NCBI GenBank assembly: GCA_977017575.1
Contig: CDRNVI010000048.1
Coordinates: 248,001-312,000 of the forward strand
Reading direction: 5' to 3'
From: Paramoeba atlantica
Lineage: Eukaryota; Discosea
DNA length: 64,000 nt
A program made the position numbers and the translations under genes. Positions 48,695 to 58,716 of this stretch are shown piece by piece (the stretch's first letter is position 1; each line of letters begins with the position of its first letter). The notes under the pieces were generated by a model. The model was not told the DNA's origin and did no database searches. It saw only the letters and a program-made list of their open reading frames with translations.

Positions 48695-48900
48695 GCAATT
48701 AATAAGGGGGGAGATGTATGAAACGCGGCATTGCCTCTATATTACCCATTATGCGAACCAAGTAGGTCCATTGGGGGGGATATGAATGTATGTAAATTTC
48801 TTAGTTTTTCCTCCTTCCACAAGCAATCAGCCCACCCCAAACTAGCAAACAATTTCCCCCCACGAAGCCGCCTCCCTGAAGAGAAATGCAGTGAAAAGTC
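48668..48900 (-). mobile_element. 206-bp short module, copy 1
   Basis: Tail 48668-48694, then 206 bp corresponding to the 3' end of RLE-B/A4-type elements, starting on the minus strand at GACTTTTCACTGC. The same module with the same 5' boundary occurs at 53786-53991 and 60690-60894 in unrelated surroundings. It has no ORF and no hairpin domain. Confidence 0.7.
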
Positions 48901-49450
48901 TTTTTTTTTTTTTTTTTGCAGCCGTCTTTTGCAATTAATAAGGGGGGAGAAGTATGAATCGCGGCATTGCCTCTATATTTTGACCCAGTAGACGAACCAA
49001 GTAGGTCCATTGGGGGGGGGGGTATACGAATTGAAAACAAACAATCAAATTAGCAATTCTTTTTCTGTCCACAGATGTACCTTTTTTCTCAGCCCAAAAC
49101 TAGCAATTTAGTCTCCCCTAAGTATATACTACAAACAAGAAAAACAGTAAAAATTAAAACAAGCAATCCATGCCCAATCCATTCGCGCGTTCCGGACCGG
49201 GTCTTTCGACCACTCCACGGCCTGACTTGTGAACCCTTCCCTTGTTATATGGGAGGGCGCAGGCGCGGGCCTGTGTCGACAGCGACACGGTCGCGAAACA
49301 GGATGCTGGCCGACGGGGAGGAGATTCACTGCCCGTGTACTACCTCACTTGGGGTACCTAGCCCTCGCGAGCTAGGCGTGAGTATAGACTCTGTCGACGC
49401 GACCAGCACCCTAATCGTCTTGTTACCCTAGAGGACCATGCCTGTGGGCC

Positions 49451-52400
49451 CTACTCCCCTTCCAGGGGAGCTTGGGGGTCACTGACGACTATCCGGGAGA
49501 CCATCATGCGGGCCTGAGAGCGCATGAGTGTGACGTTAAGCTCTTTCAGAAGGTCATTTCGGGCTTGAGCATCCGTGAGAAGACCTTTTGACGAGTTGGC
49601 GCGCAGTGCTCCCACCTTCCATAAGACCGCCATTGCGCTTTTACTCCACGAGCCAAAAGACTCGACAACCATGGCCGTGAACCCTAGTTGTGCTTCTTCT
49701 GCTTCTTGACGTTGTTTTTCCTTCGTTTCTGAGTAATGCTCGGCGAAAGACCCTGCAGCCACCCAGCTAGCATTCCGGACAGAGTCCAAATACTTTGTTT
49801 GCTGTGCGTGGGTGACTGCGAAGTCTAGTACCATGCCTTTCCCTAGAGTGTACGTGGGGAGGAAAACGTCAGCCGGTCTGGTGAGACCCCCTCCTGGCCC
49901 CCGATTTCCTAGACTTTTTTCTCGCTGGGGAGCCATGTTGGCCTTGCTGCAAAAGGAGGCGAATTCTACACAAAGCGCATTGTGCCGCGTGATGAGGCCA
50001 TGTCCGTTCTTGCACAATAATGCATGCTCCCCATTTTTCTGTAGGGGTAGGGAACACCCGTTTGCTGTGCAGGGGCGGTCTTGGCCATAAATGTCCATGC
50101 CAAACCACCAGCGCGATAACGTGCGGAACTCGGTTGGTGTGAAAGCAAAACCTTTACTCCTTGAGGGCGTGACGAAGGCCCAGCTCCCAGCTCCCTTTCC
50201 TGACTGTGAAACCCATCGTGCTCGGGTGCGGGGGTCGGCCTGGCCGTAGGCTGTAGTGAATTCCTGCTGCGATATGGCTTGGCTCAGTTGCTGCTGCCGG
50301 GGTATAACCATTTCCGGCTCGGCCGTCTTATCCGCGTCCATGTTGTTGAGTATGTGTCGTGGGCGTTTGCTTCTCGAGGTGAGGTTGTGTCTTTGGCTGG
50401 ACTCTGGATGTGGTTTATTCTGTTTCGGGATGCGTCCTGTACCGGGATCCACAAGTTCTACCCCCGCCTTTCTATTCACGTCCTGCACGGAAATGGTGAA
50501 TCCCTCGGCTTCTGAAGGGTCCCAATCGTCTGCATCGGCGGCGTGCGCAACGGAGGAGACATATGCTGCTGTTGCGTGGAGGAGAGAAGACCTGAGACCA
50601 AAACCCCCGTTGCGCTTCTTACGTTGGATTTGGTCACGCGCGTGGGAATCCAGAGGGAAAAGTGCCCATTCCGCGGCTTTTAGAACATTTTCATCAAGGG
50701 AATTACAAAGCTCAGAAAGCGCCTGAGGGGGTGTCGTGCGAAGTGCGTAGACCATTTGACAGAATCCAGTGCACTGCCGGATGAGGGACATGGCTACTTG
50801 TGGGTCTCCTATGAAACCTATTGCGTCTAATGTTTCGCGTGCGGGCTCAATGGCTTCTGACCTGAGAAACTCCACGCAATGCTCCGCTGACCCAATCGGG
50901 GAGCCCAAGATGTCGAAATTTCCATCAGTACGAGTTTTAGTCTTCGGTATCTCTGGAAATAATCCTGTGAGATGGGATGAAGCAGGCGGTGTTATTATCT
51001 CACATTTCGATGGGTTTAGGAAAAGTCCGCATCGGGAGCCAACATTGGAAAAAACATCGAGCGCCTTCCTGACCTCCTCAGCCTCCCCTATGAGTACCCC
51101 GTCATCTAGGTACCAAAGTTGAGTGTCTAGATTCGACCGAGACGATATTTCTTCTGTTACACTGGATAGTACTAGAGAGAAGAGAAGAGGGCCTAGTGGG
51201 TCTCCTTGTTGTACCCCCTCTGCCGAGGGTATGACATTGTCTCTGTAGGTAAGACAGCTCACGTTGGAGTAACACCACTCTACCCAAGGTGAGAGTTCGG
51301 GGAAATTTAAGCGCGTGGTTAGGGTGAGAACAGGCCTGCTGACGTTATTGAAAGCGTTTCTTAAGTCCACTTTGCAGAAGACAAAATTGTCACTCCCCAG
51401 GTTATTGAGCATGGCTCTCCGGCAGAGGTGGATAACTCGTTCGGCTCCCGCGGGGGCTGCTACACCATATTGTCGCCCGTTGAACAGAGTACCCGCTTTC
51501 TCCTTTATCGAGATACATGCCGCCTTGCTTACGAGGCGTCTAAGGGTTTCACCCGCTGCGATTGGTCGAACATCGTCCTCGCCTTTTTCCAGGGCGCAGA
51601 GCCGGGCTCCAGCGTAGAATGATTGGACGTCTTGTGGCGCTTTTCCTTGAAGCATGTGGTTCACTAGTCGCGTGAGGGCCGAGAGAGGATTCACATCCTT
51701 GTCCACATGTTCCAAGATGGCTGCCTGGAGGTGCTCTGGACGAAGGCCCATTGTGCCGGCTGAAGATCCCCTGCGGAAGCTGACGATCGCTTTTTTGACC
51801 TCTGTTTCCTCTAGGTGTAGGGGGTTGCCCTCGATCGGTGGTAGATCATTCTGCAAGGGATTTTCGTGTGGGTCTGGATGCTTCTCCAAGAGCTTTTCGA
51901 GGGTATCTGCATTGTCTGGCGCCATGGGGGCTGCGGTTAGGGCTGCCATTCCCCTGGAAAATTCCCCCTGGCGGGCCAAGAGTTCGGCTCGAATTGCCGC
52001 TCTGTCTGCATCGATTTCGGAGTCGCGTGATCTGGAGCGCTTTTTATAATGATCCCTCTGGGCATCTTCCCATAGCAAGAGGTACTCCCCCGCTAGCCAC
52101 AGTTTCATGCGGTTTTCGACGTACGTAGAGTATGATGTGTGGCCTTTGCGACCGCCTCGGAAAGGTGCTGGTAGGACACACTTAGGGAGCATTGCGAGAA
52201 GTGTCCATGCCTCTACCGTGTTTTCCTTCACTGCGGATGTCAAGGATTGCGTGAGGATGCTCGCCCAGAGGAATCTGCAACAGTGTGGAACGTCTTTGCA
52301 GGTACTCATGGGAAGTGCGCAGATGGAGCCGAGTGATGGCAAATTGTCTGTTGGATTTTCTTCTGCGTTTTGGGGACGTGCCGTTGGTGGGGCTAATGAC

Positions 52401-53041
52401 CGTCCGGAATTGTTGCGGCCCCTGCAGTTTTTGGGGTGAGACTTGAGCTTGTTCTTGGCGTAGTGTCTGCCACAATCTCTGCAGAGGAATCTTCCCTCTC
52501 CCTCCCACCACTCGTTTGGAATGTTTTTGCCGTGTCGATGAGCTACATGGTGATAAAATGCCTGCCATTTTCCGCTATGTGGTGGGGTTTTCCACGTACA
52601 TCCTTCTGCTGGGCATTGACGTTCTACATCCTTCTGCTGCGTATTGGCGTTGTGGTATGTGGTAGGGGCAGAATCAGTATTCTTGCGCTTTGTAGCCTTA
52701 GTTGGAGAGAAAATGTGGGCGGATGAGGCCTCCGAAGTAATTCCCACGTTGTTTGCCACGACAAGGGAGTGATTTGTCTCTTCGTCCGCGGTCATTCTGC
52801 CTGTGTCCGGTGTAGGTTCCTCTGCCGCGATCTTGTAGGCTCTTTCGGTCCAGTGTTTAGGTACGTTTTCGGGGATAGGTGTCGTATACAAAAGTTCATT
52901 GTAGGTGCTTTGGCCGGAAATCAGGTGAGCGTTTCCTGCGAATTGGTCCCAATCTCCGGGTTTGTGTGACATTTGTTCCTGGCGAAAAGAGTCATCATCC
53001 ATTGGTAACGCGTTGGCATCAAAGGAATCATCGGGCGGCAT
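49451..53041 (-). CDS. RLE-A1 polyprotein, copy 4
   Basis: 1196 codons, uninterrupted, translation identical to copies 2 and 3. One silent change is visible near 51751. Confidence 0.93.
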   Translation of the reverse strand: MPPDDSFDANALPMDDDSFRQEQMSHKPGDWDQFAGNAHLISGQSTYNELLYTTPIPENVPKHWTERAYKIAAEEPTPDTGRMTADEETNHSLVVANNVGITSEASSAHIFSPTKATKRKNTDSAPTTYHNANTQQKDVERQCPAEGCTWKTPPHSGKWQAFYHHVAHRHGKNIPNEWWEGEGRFLCRDCGRHYAKNKLKSHPKNCRGRNNSGRSLAPPTARPQNAEENPTDNLPSLGSICALPMSTCKDVPHCCRFLWASILTQSLTSAVKENTVEAWTLLAMLPKCVLPAPFRGGRKGHTSYSTYVENRMKLWLAGEYLLLWEDAQRDHYKKRSRSRDSEIDADRAAIRAELLARQGEFSRGMAALTAAPMAPDNADTLEKLLEKHPDPHENPLQNDLPPIEGNPLHLEETEVKKAIVSFRRGSSAGTMGLRPEHLQAAILEHVDKDVNPLSALTRLVNHMLQGKAPQDVQSFYAGARLCALEKGEDDVRPIAAGETLRRLVSKAACISIKEKAGTLFNGRQYGVAAPAGAERVIHLCRRAMLNNLGSDNFVFCKVDLRNAFNNVSRPVLTLTTRLNFPELSPWVEWCYSNVSCLTYRDNVIPSAEGVQQGDPLGPLLFSLVLSSVTEEISSRSNLDTQLWYLDDGVLIGEAEEVRKALDVFSNVGSRCGLFLNPSKCEIITPPASSHLTGLFPEIPKTKTRTDGNFDILGSPIGSAEHCVEFLRSEAIEPARETLDAIGFIGDPQVAMSLIRQCTGFCQMVYALRTTPPQALSELCNSLDENVLKAAEWALFPLDSHARDQIQRKKRNGGFGLRSSLLHATAAYVSSVAHAADADDWDPSEAEGFTISVQDVNRKAGVELVDPGTGRIPKQNKPHPESSQRHNLTSRSKRPRHILNNMDADKTAEPEMVIPRQQQLSQAISQQEFTTAYGQADPRTRARWVSQSGKGAGSWAFVTPSRSKGFAFTPTEFRTLSRWWFGMDIYGQDRPCTANGCSLPLQKNGEHALLCKNGHGLITRHNALCVEFASFCSKANMAPQREKSLGNRGPGGGLTRPADVFLPTYTLGKGMVLDFAVTHAQQTKYLDSVRNASWVAAGSFAEHYSETKEKQRQEAEEAQLGFTAMVVESFGSWSKSAMAVLWKVGALRANSSKGLLTDAQARNDLLKELNVTLMRSQARMMVSRIVVSDPQAPLEGE

Positions 53042-53083
53042 GGTGCGACCCTAGTAAGCAATAAAGAGAAAGAAAAATTAATT

Positions 53084-53134
53084 CAACAAGGTACAGAAAC
53101 AACAAGGTACAGAAACTGTATCTTTATCGTTAAG
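53084..53134 (-). other. One and a half spliced leaders at A1 copy 4
   Basis: A full SL (53100-53134) is followed directly by TTTCTGTACCTTGTTG (53084-53099) and then the normal leader AATTAATTTTTC. The partial copy begins exactly after the AG of ATACAG in the SL, the place expected if an SL-bearing RNA had been trans-spliced a second time at that internal AG. Confidence 0.85.
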
Positions 53135-53154
53135 AGAGTTTGCGTGCAGCCGTC

Positions 53155-53777
53155 TTTTTTTTTTTTTTTTTTATTTCCACAGAAGTATATTTTCTTTTTC
53201 TTTTTTCTAAGCCCAAAACTAGCAATTCAATCTCCCCTAAGTATATACGACAAACAAGAAACAGTAAAAATAAAAACAAGCAATCCAGGCCCAATCCATT
53301 CGCGCGTTCCGGACCGGGTCTTTCGACCTCTCCACGGCCTGACTTGTGAACCCTTCCCTTGCTATACGGGAGGGCGCAGGCGCGGGCCTGTGTCGACAGC
53401 GACACGGTCGCGAAACAGGATGCTGGCCGACGGGGAGGAGATTCACTACCCGTGTACTACCTCACTTGGGGTACCTAGCCCTCGCGGGCTAGGCGTGAGA
53501 CTTCACCCGCTTCTTTCCCTCACTTCCCCCCCCCCCGAGCATCCATCCGCGCCTTCCAAACTTTGCCCTCCTCTTTCCCTCACTTCCCCCCAGAAATCAA
53601 TCCGCGCGTGCTCCACCCCTTCTTCCAGCAGTGCGCGCTTCGGACCGGGTCTCTCGACCTCTCCACGGCCTGGCTTGGGAACCCTTCCCTTGTTATGCGG
53701 GAGGGCGCAGGCGCGGGCATGTGCCGACAGCGGCACGGTCACGAAGTTGGGTTTTGATCGCCGGATTCGGATGAATG
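53155..53777 (-). mobile_element. Chimeric 3' UTR fragment (A-type joined to A4-type)
   Basis: Tail 53155-53172, then A-type 3' UTR up to the GCGTGAG edge of the CTCAC hairpin (53500), then, without any tail, A4-type 3' UTR (53501-53777; compare 54119-54398). The switch point is the base of the conserved hairpin. No ORF. Confidence 0.65.
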
Positions 53778-53991
53778 TTTTTTTTGCAATTAATAAGGGG
53801 GGAGATGTATGAAACGCGGCATTGCCTCTATATTACCCATTATGCGAACCAAGTAGGTCCATTGGGGGGGATATGAATGTATGTAAATTTCTTAGTTTTT
53901 CCTCCTTCCACAAGCAATCAGCCCACCCCAAACTAGCAAACAATTTCCCCCCACGAAGCCGCCTCCCTGAAGAGAAATGCAGTGAAAAGTC
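53778..53991 (-). mobile_element. 206-bp short module, copy 2
   Basis: Short tail 53778-53785 and the same module as 48695-48900, ending at the same GACTTTTCACTGC boundary, next to the tail of A4 copy 1. Confidence 0.7.
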
Positions 53992-56899
53992 TTTTTTTTT
54001 TTTTTTTTTTTTTTGTCTTTTTTACTTACTTTCCTACTTACTTTACTTCGCCCTTATCAACTTCGCCCGCTTCTCTCCCTTATCTCCACCCCTCAAAGAA
54101 ACCATCCGCGACTTTCCGACTTCACCCGCTTCTTTCCCTCACTTCCCCCCCCCCCGAGCATCCATCCGCGCCTTCCAAACTTTGCCCTCCTCTTTCCCTC
54201 ACTTCCCCCCAGAAATCAATCCGCGCGTGCTCCACCCCTTCTTCCAGCAGTGCGCGCTTCGGACCGGGTCTCTCGACCTCTCCACGGCCTGGCTTGGGAA
54301 CCCTTCCCTTGTTATGCGGGAGGGCGCAGGCGCGGGCATGTGCCGACAGCGGCACGGTCACGAAGTTGGGTTTTGATCGCCGGATTCGGATGAATGTTCC
54401 GAATCCATACCTGTCTCACATTGGGGTACCTTGCTCGTGAAAGCGAGGCGTGAGGATAGGCACTGTCGGCTCGATCGGCCTCGGGCCGCTCTGGAGGCTA
54501 TTCCTCCAGAGTTGCGATGGGGTCTTCGGAAGGTGAACGAGCAACCATCATGCGCGCTTGAAAGCGCATAAGGGTTATGTTTAGTTCAGCGAAGATTCGG
54601 CTCGTTGCCTCACCTTCCGAAAGTAGACCCCCCGAGGCGTGCGAACACCTCTCACCGACTTTGCGGAGCACGGCTGAAGCGCTGGGGCTCCAGGCGCCAT
54701 AACTTTCGACAACCATGGCCGTAAAGTCGCATCCTGCCTCTACGGCTTCTCGACGCTGCTTGCCCTTCTCCATTGAGGAATAATGTTCGGCAAATGACCC
54801 CGCGGCAACCCAGCTAGCGTTTCGGACTTTGTCCGTATATTTTAATTGCTGAGCATGGGTGACCGCGAAGTCAAGCACAATGGGATTTCCAAGAAAAAGG
54901 CTGGGCAAGTATATGTCGCCAGGTCTGGTGAGGGCCCCGCCTGGGCCCCTGTTCCCGAGACTCTTTTCTCGTTGAGGGGCGAGGCGGGCTCGACTGCACA
55001 CGTCCGCGAACTGGTCCGTAACAGCGTTGTGCCTGGTCACAATACCATGGCCATGTTTGCAAGACAGTGCATGGTCCCCTTTGCTGTCAAGGGGGAGCGA
55101 GCATTTCGGCATGGGGCACGTGCTATCTTCATGGTAGATGTCCACGCCTAACCACCAACGGGCCAAAGTTCGGAATTGTGTGGGGGTAAAGGCGTGCCCA
55201 AGGTCTTTCGAAGGAGTCACAAAGGCCCAGCTGCTCGCTCCCGTGCCACACTGGGAGATCCACCTTGCACGGGTTCGTGCGTCAGTTGTCTCATATTCCT
55301 GGGAAAAGGCATGGGCTGCAATAGCATAACTGATTACCCGCTGGCGCGGGATCTTCCCTTTGGGCCACTGTGGGGGTAGCATGTCCTGGCATTCTTCAGA
55401 ACCGTAGAGGGGAGTCGAGAGTGGGTAGGCATCCGTGGGTGTGTTGGCCGTGCGGGAAGTCGTACGAAGAATATGTCCCGGAGGCTCGTCCGGGGGGTGA
55501 GGATCATTCCCTGGCGGAGGGCGCCTTCTCTTCCGGTAGGAGTACGGCGCGCTCAGGGCCTTCTCGCATGGGGCGTTGGGAGTCGTGAGAACACGACCTC
55601 GGGGATCGAGGAGAGCAGTGCCGGCCTTCTGATTGATGTCGAGGATGGCCTCCGAGAAACCTTCAGCGTCTGTGGGATCCCAGGAATCTGTGGCAGAGGC
55701 AAAGGCGACGGATGCAACGTAAGCCGCGGAAGCGTGGAGAGCTGCGGATCTCAGACCTAATCCCCCATGACGCTTCAGTCGCTGTGCTTGAGATTGTGCT
55801 GACCTGTCCAGAGGACAGATGATTGCCTCTATAGCGGTCATGAGAAAGTCGTCTAAACGGGAGCAAAGGTGAATCAGGGACTGTGGGGGCGTGCTTCTCA
55901 TGGCATACACCATTTGACAGAACCCCGCACATTGACGAATTAGGGCAAGCGCGACCTGGGGGTCCTGAATGTTGGTGATGGCATCGAGGGTATCCTCGGC
56001 TGGTTCTAGGGCGTGAGAAAGAAGATAAGCAGAGCAGTGGTCGGCGGATCCTACAGGACTCCCTAGTATGTCAAAGTTCCCCTGCGAATTGATCTTCTCG
56101 TCGGGTATGTCTGGGAAGTAATCAGCCTGGTGGGCCGAGCTGGGGGAAGTAATAATTTCGCATTTCGACGTATTGAGATACAAGCCCCATTGAGGTCCTA
56201 CTCGGGCGATCGTGTCTAGGGCGTCTCTAACTTCCTGCGCCTGGCCAACGAGGACGCCATCGTCGAGATACCAGAGTTGGGCGGGAATATCAGTTTGAAG
56301 GTTAATGGCTTCTGAGAGCTCCAGGGCCACTAACGAGAAGAGCAATGGTCCTAGGGGATCGCCCTGTTGTACTCCTTCCTCGGAGGAGATGAATCGGGCC
56401 CCGTAGGTAAGAGAGATGGGGTCGGAATAGCACCAATTGATCCAAGGGAAGAGTTCCGGGAAATATTCCTGTACTAGTGGAAGGAAGGCAGCCCTGCTTA
56501 CGTTATTGAAAGCGTTACGTAGGTCCACTTTGCACATGACGAAGTTCGGGTTTTCCATATTGGACGACATGGCCAGGCGACACATGTGAATGACTCTTTC
56601 GGCCCCGGCTGTCGCTGCCACTCCGTACTGTTTGCCTTCAAAGAGCTCGCTCGCTTTGGGTCGGATTGCGTTGCATACGGCTTTGCTCGCTAATCGCCGA
56701 AGGGTTTCACCGGCAGCGATCGGACGAACATCATTTTCGCCCTTTGATAGGGCGCATAAGCGCGCCCCTGCGAAGTGCGCCTGTACTTCAGAGGGTGCCT
56801 TCCCAGCTAGGAGGTGATTTGTTAGCTTTGTGAGGGATCGGAGAAAGTCATTTCCGTGTACGAGCAGTGCTGCCTGTAGGTGCTCTGGGCGTAAGTTCC
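53992..56899 (-). mobile_element. RLE-A4 retrotransposon, copy 1, 5'-truncated
   Basis: Tail 53992-54014; 3' UTR 54015-54497 with a pyrimidine-rich stretch (about 54020-54240) and the hairpin domain; ORF to about 56899. It is cut at the RT block L-R-P-E-H and meets a T-rich junction at 56900-56931. Confidence 0.85.
54498..56899 (-). pseudogene. RLE-A4 ORF, 5'-truncated (RT, knuckle, endonuclease)
   Basis: Open from about 56899 to the stop at 54498. It begins at L-R-P-E-H-L-Q, then L-C-A-L-S-K-G-E-N-D-V-R-P-I-A-A-G-E-T, motif A C-K-V-D-L-R-N-A-F-N-N, motif B G-V-Q-Q-G-D-P-L-G-P, Y-L-D-D-G-V-L-V-G, a long proline-rich linker, knuckle C-P-M-P-K-C ... H-A-L-S-C-K-H-G-H-G, nuclease R-P-G-D-I-Y-L ... 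I-V-L-D-F-A-V-T-H. Zinc fingers missing. Differs from copy 2 (61759 on) by one residue in the shared part (S-D-P-I-S for S-D-P-S-S). Confidence 0.88.
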
Positions 56900-57219
56900 T
56901 CTTTAAGTAGTTCCTCTTTTTTTTTTTTTAGCAAATCTTTTTGTTTCCACAGATGTACCTTTTGTTTTTTTCTCTCAGCCCAAAACTAGCAATTTAATCT
57001 CCCCTAAGTATATACTACTTCTTTTTACACTTTTTTACTACTTTTTTTTACTACTTTTTTTTTTTTCCTCTTTTTTTGCAATAAATAGGGGGGGAGAAGT
57101 ATAAAACGCGGCATTGCCTCTATATTTTTACTCAGTAGACGAACCAAGTAGGTCCATTGGGGGGGGTATATGATTTGTAAACAAGCAATCAAATTAGCAA
57201 TTTCACATTTTTTTTTTTT
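56900..57219 (-). other. Stacked 3' UTR scraps
   Basis: A T-run (about 56919-56931), a piece of A-type 3' UTR (56932-57017), a T-rich tract with repeated TACTACTTTTTT (57018-57078), a second 3' end piece (57079-57206, from GCAATAAATAGGGG), and the T-run 57207-57218. No gene. Confidence 0.65.
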
Positions 57220-57447
57220 AAAGTTAGGCTCAGAATAGAAACAAGCAACTGTACGAAAAGTAAAAGAATGTTCAACCGAGCAAACGGCCCAAAAAACAGC
57301 AAATAAGAACCCGTTCCCACCCCCAAAAAAAACCTTCCCCAAAAAACGAATACCCAAAGCCCCAAAAAGAAACCACCCGAGAAAACCAGCCAATAGAAAC
57401 GAGGCCTCCTCCCTTGACACCGACTCCTTCACTTTCCTACTGAGCTC

Positions 57448-58126
57448 CTACTCCTCTTTTCCGTAACCTAAGAGCACTGTGTCAGGGACCGCCGCTGGGG
57501 ATCGTAATACAAGCATGCGAGCTTGCGACCTCATGAGGGTAATGTTGAGAGATGAAAGGAGGTGATGCAAGGCATCGCTTTTAGGGAGGGTATCCCCTGA
57601 GTTCGCCATCTTTTTAGTTGAAATTTCCCTAAGAACCGCCATGGCGCTGGGACTCCAGGCGCCATAGGACTCTACTACCATTGCCGCGAACTTGTACCCA
57701 GCCGTGTTAGCCTCTTCCCGTTGTCTTCTCTTGTTCTCGGTAGCATAGCGCTCCGCAAATGACCCGGCCGTCACCCCGTTAGCGTCACGGACTGAGTCCG
57801 TATATTTTTGTTGCTGTACATGGGTGACGGCAAAGTCAAGCACAAGACCCTCGCCAAGCCCGAAATTTTTGATGAAGACATCACCAGGCCTGGTGAGGGC
57901 GCCCCCCTGCCCCTTGTTTCCCAAGCTCATTTCCCTCTGGGTAGTGAACCCAGCCTTAGAACATTCAGAAGAAAATTCTGCGGCCAGGGCATTATGCCGC
58001 GAGGTGATACCATGTCCACTTTTGCAAGCCAATGCGTGATCGCCCTCAGGACCCAACGGTTGGGTGCACTTCTCCATGGGACAAGATCGGGGACCCGGAT
58101 ATATTTGCTCCCCTAGCCACCAACGT
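57448..58126 (-). pseudogene. RLE-B copy 3 ORF, C-terminal segment
   Basis: From R-W-W-L-G-E-Q-I-Y-P-G through the knuckle (C-P-M-E-K-C ... H-A-L-A-C-K-S-G-H-G) and nuclease (R-P-G-D-V-F-I ... L-V-L-D-F-A-V-T-H-V-Q-Q) to G-Y-G-K-E-E. Open apart from the inserted LINE fragment upstream. Confidence 0.85.
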
Positions 58127-58716
58127 CCAATCCAATCCAATCCAAAAGACCGACATATGTCGGTTAGAATGTTAAATGTTTTCCCCCCGAACTTATACTC
58201 CCTCGCCTTCCAGTTCAGAGTTTAGTAGTGCCTACTATTTTACTTTCACACAATACTTTTCCTTATCTTCCTGAACTCTTCCTCAGGGTATTCCGAACCT
58301 GCTGGTGGAAGCACGTCTTCCGCCCAACTCTTACTATGAAGGCGCCCTCTTCCCACCAGTTTTCGCAATCTTCCCGCACAGCTTGACTTTAGCCTCGGCG
58401 CCGCGCTTGGGTGCTGGATTGGTTTTCGTCTTTCCCTTTTCCAAGGTTCTATGTTTTATCAGCTTTTCCAAGGATTTGTCGATTTGTGATGCGTTGGAAT
58501 CATTACTTGTTTTTCTCTTTTTCTGCTCAGGCGGTCGAGGAACTTTTCGCGCTGCAATCAGTGCTAACCCATCTGCCTCCTCGTTCCATTTATTTCCTGA
58601 GTGACCCTTGACTTTGCACATATATATTGAGTAGAAATCATGTTTTAAGGACCGTAATTTTCCGTCTAACTGGGAGAACAAATCTCCATTTAAAACCCCC
58701 TTGTAACCAACGATTC
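58127..58716 (-). mobile_element. 5'-truncated LINE with RNase H end (ingi/L1-like), TTGGA tail
   Basis: 590 bp flanked by the 11-bp duplication GCCACCAACGT (58116-58126, 58717-58727). Coding from 58716 to the stop at 58334: the end of an RNase H domain (C-K-V-K-G-H-S-G-N-K-W-N-E-E-A-D-G-L-A) followed by a lysine-rich tail. The 3' UTR ends in the perfect hairpin CCGACATATGTCGG and the repeat (TTGGA)n. Kinetoplastid LINEs of the ingi/L1Tc group carry RNase H and make ~12-bp duplications, so that group is the best guess. Its end resembles that of the SINEs at 6815 and 11710. Confidence 0.75.

Larger units (their letters stand above)
48927..53134 (-). mobile_element. RLE-A1 retrotransposon, copy 4, full length, with target duplication
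   Basis: GCAGCCGTC followed by T-residues occurs on both sides (48918-48930, 53146-53158), giving a 9-13 bp target duplication. The tail is only four T long on the near side, then the 3' UTR. At the 5' end the SL is doubled in part. Eleven extra bases (53135-53145) lie between SL and duplication. Confidence 0.9.

Noticed and set aside
26107-53134. Firm claim that the array is a telomere built by retrotransposons
   Set aside because: The stacking resembles such arrays, but there is no telomeric repeat here, one copy has a target duplication, and nested insertions inside other elements show ordinary internal transposition.
53960-54440. Plus-strand open frames rich in Pro/Ser/Phe over the A4 3' UTRs
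   Set aside because: They follow pyrimidine-rich UTR sequence, include the T-run as poly-Phe, and occur in three frames at once.
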